From: Rudanella lutea DSM 19387
GTDB lineage: Bacteria; Bacteroidota; Bacteroidia; Cytophagales; Spirosomataceae
Assembly: GCF_000383955.1 (NCBI RefSeq)
Contig: NZ_KB913013.1
Coordinates: 105,694 to 169,693 of the forward strand
Length of the DNA: 64,000 bases
Reading direction: 5' to 3'
The notes below the pieces were generated by a model that saw only the letters and a program-made list of their open reading frames with translations, searched no databases and had not been told where the DNA came from. Positions 1 to 8,971 of this stretch are shown piece after piece. The position numbers and the translations under genes were made by a program. The first letter of the stretch is position 1. Each line of letters starts with the position of its first letter.

Positions 1-1062
1 ATGAGCTAAGACTTTTCCAACGGAGGTCAGTTGTATTCCTGCATTGATACTATCCCACCATTCTCTAAGTTTATTTAAATTCGGTTGTTTGTTCCACTCT
101 TCCATAAATTTATTCACATTCTGTTGTCTTATACTGGCATTCTCCTCATACAAATCATATACGGATTTTACGACAATTTTTTGTGCATGGGTCAAAGGTA
201 TCTGTGTGAACGATATTCGGCCATTATTAAATATTTTGTGATGTAGTATCAGAGAATCAATTTGGTCTATATTGGATAATTTTATTCTAACATAATTACC
301 ATTCAATTCGTGGTCGATTAAAATGTCTTGGGGTAGTCCGTTACTTCTAAGTAATTCGATGGCTTCATTGTAGTTGTCTGAATTTTTTTCAATACCTGTA
401 TCAATATAGCCACTCAACATCTCTGGATAATACTCTTCTAGTTTTTTTAGGCTACTAAAATTGCTAACTCTTATGGCGTCTAAGATGTCTAAATGATCAA
501 GCCATTCAATACCTACAGGAAGATCGCTGTAAAACAATTTGCCAAACAAATCATTTAAAGTACTAAGTCCTTGATGAATAATGCCACTAGCGGGAAGAAA
601 GTAATTTACAGAATGAAGAACGGTCAAGCCAAGTAAAGCATCGTCTGAAATTTTATCTACTATTTCAACTGCACGGCTAATACCCGCTCTTGTTACCCTG
701 TTGTCTCCTTTCTGAAAACGATGTATTAGTAATTCTGATAAAAGGTCGTAGTCAGCTGTTCTCTCTGTAGAAGCCGCTGTCTTTTGTGCTTCAACAAGTA
801 ATAATTGAAAACTTGGATCGGCAAAAGCTTCCAAAGCTCCTTCAACAGCTTCCATTTTAGGTAAAAGTCTATTTTCAAATTCTGTAACTCTTAAATTTGC
901 AATTTCCAGAGCTTCTTGGGTGTAATCTTTTCTTAATTGCAAGTTCATTTCTTGATAGATTTCTCTTGCCCTTTTCTCGTCAATACCTATATTGACTATC
1001 ATATTATTCGCTTGCAGTTGCTGAGAGTTATCTCCAGACTCTTGTATTTGTTTACTGAACAT
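1..1062 (-). CDS. LPO_1073/Vpar_1526-like protein, C-terminus beyond the window
   Basis: An open frame of 354 codons starts at ATG 1062 and runs off the left edge without a stop. The N-terminus reads MFSKQIQESGDNSQQLQA, then a Gly/Ile-rich strand (IVNIG) and a long, largely helical, charged region rich in Glu, Leu and Lys. The GDNSxxxQ head followed by helices resembles proteins that databases call the LPO_1073/Vpar_1526 family, whose function is unknown to me. No signal peptide or membrane segment is seen. The start overlaps the end of the small membrane-protein gene by 11 nt, so the two are probably translationally coupled. The gene is AT-rich, unlike everything right of about 1.58 kb, which suggests horizontal acquisition. 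The family assignment is from memory of the pattern; the frame itself is certain. Confidence 0.6.
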   Translation of the reverse strand, partial: MFSKQIQESGDNSQQLQANNMIVNIGIDEKRAREIYQEMNLQLRKDYTQEALEIANLRVTEFENRLLPKMEAVEGALEAFADPSFQLLLVEAQKTAASTERTADYDLLSELLIHRFQKGDNRVTRAGISRAVEIVDKISDDALLGLTVLHSVNYFLPASGIIHQGLSTLNDLFGKLFYSDLPVGIEWLDHLDILDAIRVSNFSSLKKLEEYYPEMLSGYIDTGIEKNSDNYNEAIELLRSNGLPQDILIDHELNGNYVRIKLSNIDQIDSLILHHKIFNNGRISFTQIPLTHAQKIVVKSVYDLYEENASIRQQNVNKFMEEWNKQPNLNKLREWWDSINAGIQLTSVGKVLAH

Positions 1063-1228
1063 TGCTATCTCTCCCAATTTGTATTTGTGAAGAATTGTTG
1101 CCCCCCTTTTGCTTTTGTTTGACAGTATTCTTGTTAATGCCAATATTGTAACCAACAGCCCCACCAGTTAAGAAACCTGCAATTAGCGTAACTATAGCTG
1201 TTCCAATTCCTTCAAAAATCCATTCCAT
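1052..1228 (-). CDS. small single-pass membrane protein (58 aa)
   Basis: ATG 1228 opens a 58-codon frame ending in TAA at 1052. Residues about 4-30 form one hydrophobic Gly/Ala-rich membrane segment (GTAIVTLIAGFLTGGAVG), followed by a basic KQKQK linker and a polar tail GGNNSSQIQIGRDSNVQ. The tail shares the G-(D/N)-N-S-x-Q pattern with the N-terminus of the next gene, whose ATG lies inside its last codons (11-nt overlap). I infer a membrane-anchored partner of that protein, with the polar tail as a possible self-assembly motif. It was found by reading the reverse strand; the overlap and coherent composition support it as real. AT-rich like its neighbour. Confidence 0.6.
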   Translation of the reverse strand: MEWIFEGIGTAIVTLIAGFLTGGAVGYNIGINKNTVKQKQKGGNNSSQIQIGRDSNVQ

Positions 1229-1579
1229 AGTTTATTTCTTTATTTTAAAATTTGTTAATAGTCGACTACTCTAAATTTAGCTTGCGCTCAACTCCCAAAC
1301 ATACACAATTTTGCAGTACACTTGCTCGAATTTATTTGACTTAATTAATTAAAAAATTAAACTTTTCTGTGGATGGGTCTCGAATTTGAACATTTATCAT
1401 GCCAATGTGATACTCCATAACATTCTTCCTCTAACGTACTACTCAGCAAAAAACTACCGCAACTTCTCAACATAAGCGGCCTCACTTTCAAACTAGATTT
1501 ATCAAAATGTCTTTCAGGTTGGCTAATTAATTGTCAAGTCTGGATTAGACACACCTTGCCAACATAAACTGAAGCAGCA
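1229..1579. other. AT-rich intergenic stretch at the island boundary
   Basis: No frame with coding character is seen on either strand. It holds the presumed promoter of the small membrane-protein gene (AT-rich run at 1229-1260, no clear TAnnTTTG box) and, near 1530-1579, only an 11-codon frame opening directly at the antitoxin stop codon. Composition changes from AT-rich to GC-rich across this stretch. No tRNA, integrase or clear terminal repeat was recognised. Confidence 0.5.
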
Positions 1580-1864
1580 TTACCGTTTCCATGCGTTTTG
1601 TCGCAATTCGTTCGCAAATTCAACCGTGTCAGTAACATGCTCAAAAACAGGCGCGTTATCCGTTTCAGAATCAACGTCGAACTGGAGGGGGCGGCTATGT
1701 TGGGTTGGGTCTAGACGAGGGAATGAAAAGGGCAGAGGAGCCAGTTGATTCAGGGCCTCGGCCAGTATGGAGGTGGCAAGCTGTTCAGCCGTTTTACCTT
1801 TCGCCTGCGCTTGTTCGATTAATTGCTGTTCCAGCCTTGCGTCGTTAACCTGTATCGTCAGCAT
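1580..1864 (-). CDS. antitoxin-like protein (94 aa), no partner toxin seen
   Basis: Starts MLTIQVNDARLEQQL: a short strand followed by helices (KGKTAEQLATSILAEALNQL) as in ribbon-helix-helix type antitoxins. The C-terminus (VTDTVEFANELRQNAWKR) resembles the toxin-binding tail of small antitoxins paired with PIN-domain toxins in Bacteroidota and cyanobacteria. An upstream in-frame extension to 1927 would read through the groEL terminator, so ATG 1864 is preferred. In such pairs the toxin gene normally overlaps the antitoxin stop; here a frame does open at the stop (TAATG) but ends after 11 codons, and AT-rich foreign DNA follows. Either an orphan antitoxin or an unrelated small protein; the family call is by pattern. 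Confidence 0.55.
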   Translation of the reverse strand: MLTIQVNDARLEQQLIEQAQAKGKTAEQLATSILAEALNQLAPLPFSFPRLDPTQHSRPLQFDVDSETDNAPVFEHVTDTVEFANELRQNAWKR

Positions 1865-1894
1865 GGTGTTTGTTTTTAAACAAATGTACTCAAA

Positions 1895-1938
1895 AACCAA
1901 AACCCCCGCTGCCAGCTCAAAAGCCAACAGCGGGGGTT
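1895..1938 (-). terminator. terminator downstream of groEL
   Basis: Perfect 11-bp stem AACCCCCGCTG / CAGCGGGGGTT (1901-1911 with 1928-1938), 16-nt loop, followed on the minus strand by TTTTGGTTTTTG. It lies 22 nt after the groEL stop. Confidence 0.8.
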
Positions 1939-1959
1939 CGTATTTAAAAGCTCAGATGA

Positions 1960-3701
<1,742 letters not shown>

Positions 3702-3704
3702 AAA

Positions 3705-4001
3705 TTACAGGATCGCGAAAATGTCTGATTCGCGCATGATGAGGTACTCTTTGCCATCAACCGTGATCTCCGTACCGGCGTATTTGCCGTAGAGAACCGT
3801 GTCGCCAACCTGTACTGTGAGCGGCTCATCTTTTTTGCCATTACCAACGGCTACAACAGTACCACGTTGTGGTTTTTCCTTGGCCGTGTCAGGAATGATA
3901 ATCCCGAAAGCCGTTTTTTCTTCAGCCGGTGCAGCTTCTACAAGCACGCGGTCTGCCAGCGGTTTTACGTTCACTTTTACATCTTCCATTGCTGTTGTCA
4001 T
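3705..4001 (-). CDS. groES: co-chaperonin GroES (10 kDa)
   Basis: 98 residues from ATG 4001 ([20 protein letters not shown]); a second start at 3989 (MEDVKVN) is also possible. The family signature KPLADRVLV and the mobile-loop region [19 protein letters not shown] followed by GTVVAVGNG are clear, and the C-terminal strand [14 protein letters not shown] matches the family. GroES caps the GroEL ring. It is the first gene of the groESL operon, about 68 nt downstream of a sigma-54-like promoter. A longer in-frame extension upstream would cover that promoter and has no chaperonin similarity, so it is not used. Confidence 0.96.
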   Translation of the reverse strand: MTTAMEDVKVNVKPLADRVLVEAAPAEEKTAFGIIIPDTAKEKPQRGTVVAVGNGKKDEPLTVQVGDTVLYGKYAGTEITVDGKEYLIMRESDIFAIL

Positions 4002-4068
4002 GACAGTAATGTGATTAAGGTTGTTAAAAATTTGGTTATACACCGAATTAGTATGACACTCCCCGTTT

Positions 4069-4101
4069 ACCAAATGCTGTGCCAGTTGCGCCACTCTGTC
4101 A
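4069..4101 (-). promoter_or_regulatory. sigma-54-like promoter of groESL with upstream TGACA box
   Basis: On the minus strand TGGCACAGCATTTGGT (4084-4069) matches the -24/-12 consensus TGGCACG-N4-TTGC with two mismatches. A TGACA box at 4101-4097 lies just upstream. Start codon is 68 nt downstream. Prediction from sequence only. Confidence 0.5.
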
Positions 4102-4244
4102 AAATTTCAGCCTTTTTGTCTGGACGACCGTTTTACCAGTAGGTCTTGCAAATTGGCTGTCAGGCTGCGAAAAAGGGGTATAAAATTTGGTTTTTTAGGG
4201 AGAATGCCATAAATTATCCCGTTCCAATACGTCGCTTTTATCTT

Positions 4245-4952
4245 ATGAGATCACTGGATGCGAACTGGCTGACACAGGATTGGATTGATGCCGAGTACAA
4301 AAAATATGTCGTTTTGGCTTATTTACAGGCCGTTCAGAAACGGTTCGATGAGCGCAAGCTTTGTCCCGATATTCCTGAACTCCGTAACCATTACGAGGCT
4401 GGTCTTCGTTTTCGACGGCGCAAAGGTACGCTTAATGAGAGGTTCCCCAAGCGCGTGGCCGGAATAAGTGGGCCACCCCCCCGAATCGAGTATAAATCTG
4501 AGGTAACGGAGGACCCCATCATGGCCGAAGTAGACGCTATTGTCGACTTCGCCCTGCCGCGCTTTAACCAGATGCTGACAGATGGACTGCAAATTTGGCA
4601 GGATATTGCTGCCAAACTTACCCTCGAACCCGTGGGCCTGCTGCCTATCAAACCGGCCGAAGGGTATCTGTTTCTGCATGTCAAGCGCGGTTACGAAACC
4701 GCTATTTATCAATTTGCCCTGACCTTGTATGCCGACGGGGCCCCCGGCGGGCGGCTTGTCCGGTTTCAGCTTGTCGACCGGGTTCGGCGGGGGCTCACAA
4801 CTCCGTTTGAGCATCTCAAACTCGATCTGATTCGTCGGTATCAGCACCTGCCCAACCCGGCTACGTACCGGCTGGAGAGCGAGTTACCCTATCCGGAAGA
4901 AGAAACCCTGTTGCCCATTGCCCAACAATTGATTGCAAAGGCATTGGCCTGA
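4245..4952 (+). CDS. conserved hypothetical protein (235 aa)
   Basis: Starts MRSLDANWLTQDWIDAEYKKYVVLAYLQ; earlier in-frame starts add an unlikely Lys/aromatic extension. Soluble, no signal peptide or membrane segment. The protein is mostly helical at the N-terminus (KKYVVLAYLQAVQKRFDERKL), basic in the middle, and ends with a region of alternating strands (GYLFLHVKRGYETAIYQFAL). Codon use matches the chromosome. I do not recognise a known domain; it looks like a lineage-specific Cytophagales protein. It is encoded about 100 nt ahead of the outer-membrane protein gene on the same strand, so co-transcription is likely. Confidence 0.75.
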   Translation: MRSLDANWLTQDWIDAEYKKYVVLAYLQAVQKRFDERKLCPDIPELRNHYEAGLRFRRRKGTLNERFPKRVAGISGPPPRIEYKSEVTEDPIMAEVDAIVDFALPRFNQMLTDGLQIWQDIAAKLTLEPVGLLPIKPAEGYLFLHVKRGYETAIYQFALTLYADGAPGGRLVRFQLVDRVRRGLTTPFEHLKLDLIRRYQHLPNPATYRLESELPYPEEETLLPIAQQLIAKALA

Positions 4953-5052
4953 TGCAGGCCGACATTCAATAACTTTCGTGACCGATACGGCAGTTTACCC
5001 GCGTCTCCGTGGTAGAATGCCGTATCTTCGTTTTGTACCCATACACAAGCGA

Positions 5053-7116
5053 ATGAAACAATCCGGCCTTCTGCTTTCTGGTTTATTATTTTCACTACCG
5101 GCCTTTGCCCAGCCACTCATTCCCCTCCAAACAAGCAATTACGCAGGTACGCACGGTATCTATCTGAACCCGAGCTCCATGGCCGATTCGCGGCTTAGCT
5201 TTCAGCTTAATCTAGGGTTTGGTGCGTTCGATTTCACCCGTCAACCGTTGCCGGTGGGTGTCGCGCCGTTTGGGAAAGCCCTGTTTTCGGCGGGGTCGCC
5301 CCGGGGGGTAAACCGGGCCGAGGTCCGGGGACCGGCGGTTATGGCGCAATTTGGCCGGAAACGACATGCCGTTGGGCTCACAACCCGCTACCGGTCGGGC
5401 TACGCGCTGGGTGGTAATTATGAGTTGATTCGTTGGATCAATGGCACTAACCCAACCGCACCGGCCGGGCAGCAAACCTTCAGCTTTGCGGCCGAGGGCT
5501 ATACAGAGTACGCGCTCTCGTATGCGGTTTCGCTAATCGATATCGAGACGCATCACCTCAAAGTGGGCGGTACCGCCAAGGTTTTGCGCAGTCTGCAACG
5601 CACCGATCTGAGTGCGCAGGCCTCCTTTGCGGGGGGCACGGCGGGCGCCCCCGGCTACACGGCCGGCGCCATTAGCGGCCGTACTACCGACCTGGCTTCG
5701 TTCGATGGAGCAAGTCTGGGCCAAAAGCTGACGGGACCCTCGGCGGGGCGAGGAACCGGGTACGACGTGGGTATAGCGTATGAGTTCCGACCGAAGCAGC
5801 GATTTTACCGCTACGAAATGGATGGCAAGCGCCGGGCGGCAGAAGAAATGAACAAATACCTGTTCAGGATTGGCGTTTCGGTACTGGATATTGGCGAGAT
5901 CAAAGACAACCGGGTCACCGAGTACGCAACATCCGGCCGGAGCGGTATTTTTCGGCGCACTGACTACGAAGACAAAGCCCCCAATCAGATTGAGTCGCAG
6001 TTGTTGCGTCAGTTTGGGCCAACTACGGGCCTTGTTACGGGTGAAGCCGTCCGGCGACTGCCGCAAACGACGTCGGTGCAACTGGATGTGTATCTGGGGC
6101 GGTCGTGGTTTGGTAATGTGGTGTATCAGACAGCCATGCCGATACAAACTAACGCGGGTCTGTACCGGGGGGCAGTGCTGGCCGTGGGGCCGCGCTCCGA
6201 AGGGCCGGGGGGCGAGTTGGCCGGAACGGTCTACTATTACCCCAATATTCAGAAAGTTGCCCTCGGCCTGCATGGCAAGGCGGGTATTTTCATCTTCGGC
6301 TCCGACAACCTGCTGGGCATTTTCGGTGATAATGGCCTGCCTCCGCACGTGTACGCGGGTCTTACGTTGCCGTTCAATGCCCGCCGACCCAAAGACCGCG
6401 ACAAAGATCGGGTGTCCGACAAACTGGATCGTTGCCCCGATGTGCCGGGAGTACTGGCTTTTGGCGGTTGCCCGGATACTGACCTCGATGGAGTAGCTGA
6501 CGCTAACGATGCGTGTCCCACCGTGGCCGGACCGGTAGCAACCAACGGCTGCCCCGACACGGACCTCGATGGGGTGTTGGATAAAGATGACCGTTGCCCC
6601 AAAGTGCCGGGACTGGCTCGCTACAATGGCTGCCCCGATACGGATAACGATGGTGTTGGCGACGACCGTGATGAGTGCCCAACCATGGTAGGCCGTGCCG
6701 ATATGGCCGGCTGCCCCGATACCGATAACGATGGTACGCCCGATCAGCGGGATCTGTGCCAGTCGGAGGTGGGGTTGAAAGAGCTGGACGGCTGCCTCCT
6801 GAAAGACCGGACCCTTCCGGTAGCGGGTCTGAGCGAAACCGATGCCGCTTTGCTGGCTCAACTCCGGCAGGCCTTTGTTCAGGGGCCACGGGCCGTATCG
6901 ACGGTAGCCTCGGCGCTGGTGCAACATCTGCGTATGCAGCCTTCGCGCAAGCTGAGTATCGAACTGACAGGTCAGAAAGAAAGCGCGCTTCGGCAAATGG
7001 AAAACGGATTCCGCGATGAACTGACCCGTTTGGGCGCACCGATCGGCCAACTGATTATCACGTCGCAGGTTAAAGAAGGACTACCGGCGGGTTTTGCTGT
7101 AGCCTGGGCCTTGTAA
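5053..7116 (+). CDS. DUF5723-type outer-membrane protein with thrombospondin type 3 repeats
   Basis: 687 residues from ATG 5053, which gives a clean signal peptide (MKQSGLLLSGLLFSLPAFAQ). Residues about 20-445 resemble the DUF5723 beta-barrel-like family (GIYLNPSSMADSRLSFQLNLG near the N-terminus). Residues about 448-575 hold four to five calcium-binding TSP3 repeats (DTDLDGVADANDACP, DTDNDGVGDDRDECP). The last 100 residues look like the place where an OmpA peptidoglycan-binding domain normally sits, but the conserved Asp/Arg motif is not visible; KLSIELTGQ may be its remnant. Likely an outer-membrane protein with an extended Ca-stiffened periplasmic or surface stalk. Ligand unknown. Confidence 0.85.
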   Translation: MKQSGLLLSGLLFSLPAFAQPLIPLQTSNYAGTHGIYLNPSSMADSRLSFQLNLGFGAFDFTRQPLPVGVAPFGKALFSAGSPRGVNRAEVRGPAVMAQFGRKRHAVGLTTRYRSGYALGGNYELIRWINGTNPTAPAGQQTFSFAAEGYTEYALSYAVSLIDIETHHLKVGGTAKVLRSLQRTDLSAQASFAGGTAGAPGYTAGAISGRTTDLASFDGASLGQKLTGPSAGRGTGYDVGIAYEFRPKQRFYRYEMDGKRRAAEEMNKYLFRIGVSVLDIGEIKDNRVTEYATSGRSGIFRRTDYEDKAPNQIESQLLRQFGPTTGLVTGEAVRRLPQTTSVQLDVYLGRSWFGNVVYQTAMPIQTNAGLYRGAVLAVGPRSEGPGGELAGTVYYYPNIQKVALGLHGKAGIFIFGSDNLLGIFGDNGLPPHVYAGLTLPFNARRPKDRDKDRVSDKLDRCPDVPGVLAFGGCPDTDLDGVADANDACPTVAGPVATNGCPDTDLDGVLDKDDRCPKVPGLARYNGCPDTDNDGVGDDRDECPTMVGRADMAGCPDTDNDGTPDQRDLCQSEVGLKELDGCLLKDRTLPVAGLSETDAALLAQLRQAFVQGPRAVSTVASALVQHLRMQPSRKLSIELTGQKESALRQMENGFRDELTRLGAPIGQLIITSQVKEGLPAGFAVAWAL

Positions 7117-7141
7117 GATTGAGCGATTCAGACTGGAGAAT

Positions 7142-7227
7142 TGGCACGCGGATGGCACGGATTGGGCCGATTTTCACGGATTTACTCATCAGTGCGAATG
7201 CCCAAAATCCGCGTTATCCGCATGCCA
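7142..7227. repeat. imperfect inverted repeat (CGCGGAT type)
   Basis: Arms 7142-7167 (TGGCACGCGGATGGCACGGA onward) and 7200-7227 pair with a few mismatches around a 32-nt loop. The arms themselves contain the reiterated word CACGGATT/CGCGGAT with about 9-nt spacing. Lies in the 280-nt gap between two convergent genes; no coding potential seen there. Confidence 0.65.
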
Positions 7228-7345
7228 TTGTGAATTCAAAAGATTGGTACGCTGAGGACACGGGTTGGTAAAGGAAATCGGCGTACATCGGCCCGATCTG
7301 CGTCGTCCGAGCTCAATGGGCATCGATTCTGCAAGATACCAACGC

Positions 7346-7380
7346 AAAAGGCCCGCAACCTTGGAGGTTGCGGGCCTTTT
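7346..7380. terminator. bidirectional terminator between the TSP3 protein gene and secG
   Basis: Stem GGCCCGCAACC / GGTTGCGGGCC with loop TTGGA, flanked by AAAA on the left and TTTT on the right, so it works in both directions. It ends the convergent transcripts from the left gene and from the secG operon. Confidence 0.9.
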
Positions 7381-7396
7381 GTCTGTATAAGTCAGC

Positions 7397-7810
7397 TTAC
7401 TTCTGAGCCGAACCTGAAGTAGCGGGTGCCGGAGCCGGAGTTGCCGCGCCCTGTGTAGCGGGAGCCGCTTGCTGCGTACCAGCAGCAGGAGCCGCTGCAG
7501 GTGCCGGAGCCGAAGCGCCAGGCAGAGCCCGGGTAGCAGCACGGTCAACGTTTACGCTATTAATTCCTCCGCCGGTGTTGGTTTTATCGACCATCACGTA
7601 CGAAGCCAGTGTCAGTACCATCACCCCGATGCCCAGGCCCCAGGTGATTTGCTCAAGCAGGTCAGTCGTTTTCTTGACGCCCATCAGCTGGTTTGAGCCC
7701 AGTCCGCCAAACTCACCGGCGAAACCGCCACCTTTTGAGTTCTGAACGAGTACGATCAGGATGAGCAAGACTGTTAAGATGCAAATGACAATAATTGTTG
7801 CCGTAACCAT
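7397..7810 (-). CDS. secG: preprotein translocase subunit SecG
   Basis: 137 residues. Two membrane segments: residues about 2-22 (ATIIVICILTVLLILIVLVQ) and 55-75 (ITWGLGIGVMVLTLASYVMV), with the conserved cytosolic loop VQNSKGGGFAGEFGG between them, as in SecG. It is part of the SecYEG channel in the inner membrane. The C-terminal 45 residues are an Ala/Pro/Thr-rich low-complexity tail, longer than in E. coli but common in Bacteroidota. Last gene of the minus-strand run tamL-miaB-activator-lptE-TPR-secG. Confidence 0.95.
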   Translation of the reverse strand: MVTATIIVICILTVLLILIVLVQNSKGGGFAGEFGGLGSNQLMGVKKTTDLLEQITWGLGIGVMVLTLASYVMVDKTNTGGGINSVNVDRAATRALPGASAPAPAAAPAAGTQQAAPATQGAATPAPAPATSGSAQK

Positions 7811-7906
7811 GTAAAAAAAGGAGTTTCTGTTACTGTTTTTGTCTTAAGTGCGTGTGGAGGAGAGCAACAACGTTCATTGACAATATGCTCGATCAGACCG
7901 ATTGAC

Positions 7907-8728
7907 TCAGGACTGCCCCGCTTTTATTTCACTTATTTTAGCCGCAAAGTACGCTTTTTTCTGGGGATTTTTCAAGCTGAGTTGCTCGTAGATTTCAATA
8001 GCCTTGCCTGTTTTGCCTTGTTTGAGCAAGATCTTGGCGAAACTTTCGGTGGCCAAACCACCGCGCCCTACCCGGATTGGGGCATTGCGCTCGGCCAAAT
8101 CTTCCTGATTGGTCGGCTCGGGGTCGCCCAGTTTGGAGCGGAGAGGGGCCAGGCCGGGCTCCTTCTTGATAAACGACTCAATAATTTCGATTTGCTTCTG
8201 CCGGGCAGTCTCCATCGGCGACGGAGCCACGGCGTCGGCTTCGGGGTGCCCAATCAGGTCCTGCTGAAGGGTGGTCTCCGACAAGGTCGAGTCGTCGGGT
8301 TCGGGCACCACAATCTCGGGCATGGTCGGCTCCGGTATTCGAATCAGGGGTAAGTCGACGAGCCCACCATTGAGGCCCGATTTTGATTTAAAGAGGGCGT
8401 AACTTTCCTGCTGGTAATCTTCAGGAATGGGTACCTGCCGGGCCGACAGTTCATTCAGTTTTGAAAGCAGGTTGTCGGACCATTGAAACTCGTTATCCAT
8501 TAATTTACGTAGTGCACTCCGGCTCAGGGCGTGGGCCGCTGCGAGTCGGGTGTACGACACTGTCTGACTTTTTCGGTGTAAAGAGGCTGCTTTGGCGGTC
8601 AGTGTATAGAGCGCCTGGCAGTACGGATATTGGGCTAAACTTTCCTGCAAAAGCTGTAAGTCAGCCGTTGTCAGGTCGTCGGGATGGGTGACCCAGTATG
8701 AAAAGGTTTCTTTATCAACAGATTGCAT
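7907..8728 (-). CDS. TPR-like cytosolic protein upstream of secG
   Basis: 273 residues, soluble, helical. The N-terminus (LLQESLAQYPYCQALYTLTAKAA) and the C-terminus (FAKILLKQGKTGKAIEIYEQLSLKNPQKKAYFAAKI) look like TPR helices, with an acidic low-complexity middle. The last motif is a clear TPR unit. No signal peptide. In Cytophagales this gene usually lies between lptE and secG, as here; its role is not known. A shared function with envelope biogenesis is inference from position only. Confidence 0.75.
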   Translation of the reverse strand: MQSVDKETFSYWVTHPDDLTTADLQLLQESLAQYPYCQALYTLTAKAASLHRKSQTVSYTRLAAAHALSRSALRKLMDNEFQWSDNLLSKLNELSARQVPIPEDYQQESYALFKSKSGLNGGLVDLPLIRIPEPTMPEIVVPEPDDSTLSETTLQQDLIGHPEADAVAPSPMETARQKQIEIIESFIKKEPGLAPLRSKLGDPEPTNQEDLAERNAPIRVGRGGLATESFAKILLKQGKTGKAIEIYEQLSLKNPQKKAYFAAKISEIKAGQS

Positions 8729-8772
8729 TGAGTCTATCGGTGTCAGGGGACCACAGGGCTACGAATGTAGCC

Positions 8773-8971
8773 AAAAAGTAGCAGTAGGCAGTGGCAGTGG
8801 GCGGAAAAAGTTGGTAGTGGCAGTCGGCGGTGGGCAGTATGCAGTAGCAGTGGGCAGAAAGAGGTACGTGTAAACTTTCCCTGATCCCTCCCTTACTGCT
8901 ACTTCTTCTACCTACTACCTACTGCCTACTGCCACTGCCTACTGCTACTTTTTCTGCCTAGTGCCAACTAC
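8773..8971. repeat. periodic inverted repeat (CAGTAGG type) between lptE and the TPR gene
   Basis: Left arm about 8773-8865 reiterates GCAGTGG/GCAGTAG words; right arm about 8892-8971 reiterates CTACTGC with mostly 7-nt spacing (CTACTGCCTACTGC). The arms are roughly complementary and form a long imperfect hairpin filling most of the intergenic gap. The right arm overlaps the lptE stop codon. Confidence 0.75.

Noticed and set aside
1548-1582. Candidate toxin gene after the antitoxin (MLLQFMLARCV)
   Set aside because: Stops after 11 codons and lacks any PIN-domain start motif; kept only as context for the boundary.
5533-7050. 505-codon minus-strand frame opposite the TSP3 protein
   Set aside because: Antisense shadow caused by GC-rich codon bias; repeats of His/Ile-Gly mirror the TSP3 repeats.
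7141-7158. TTGGCACGCGGATGGCAC resembling a sigma-54 promoter
   Set aside because: Part of an inverted repeat in a convergent gap; no gene lies downstream and the -12 half is poor.
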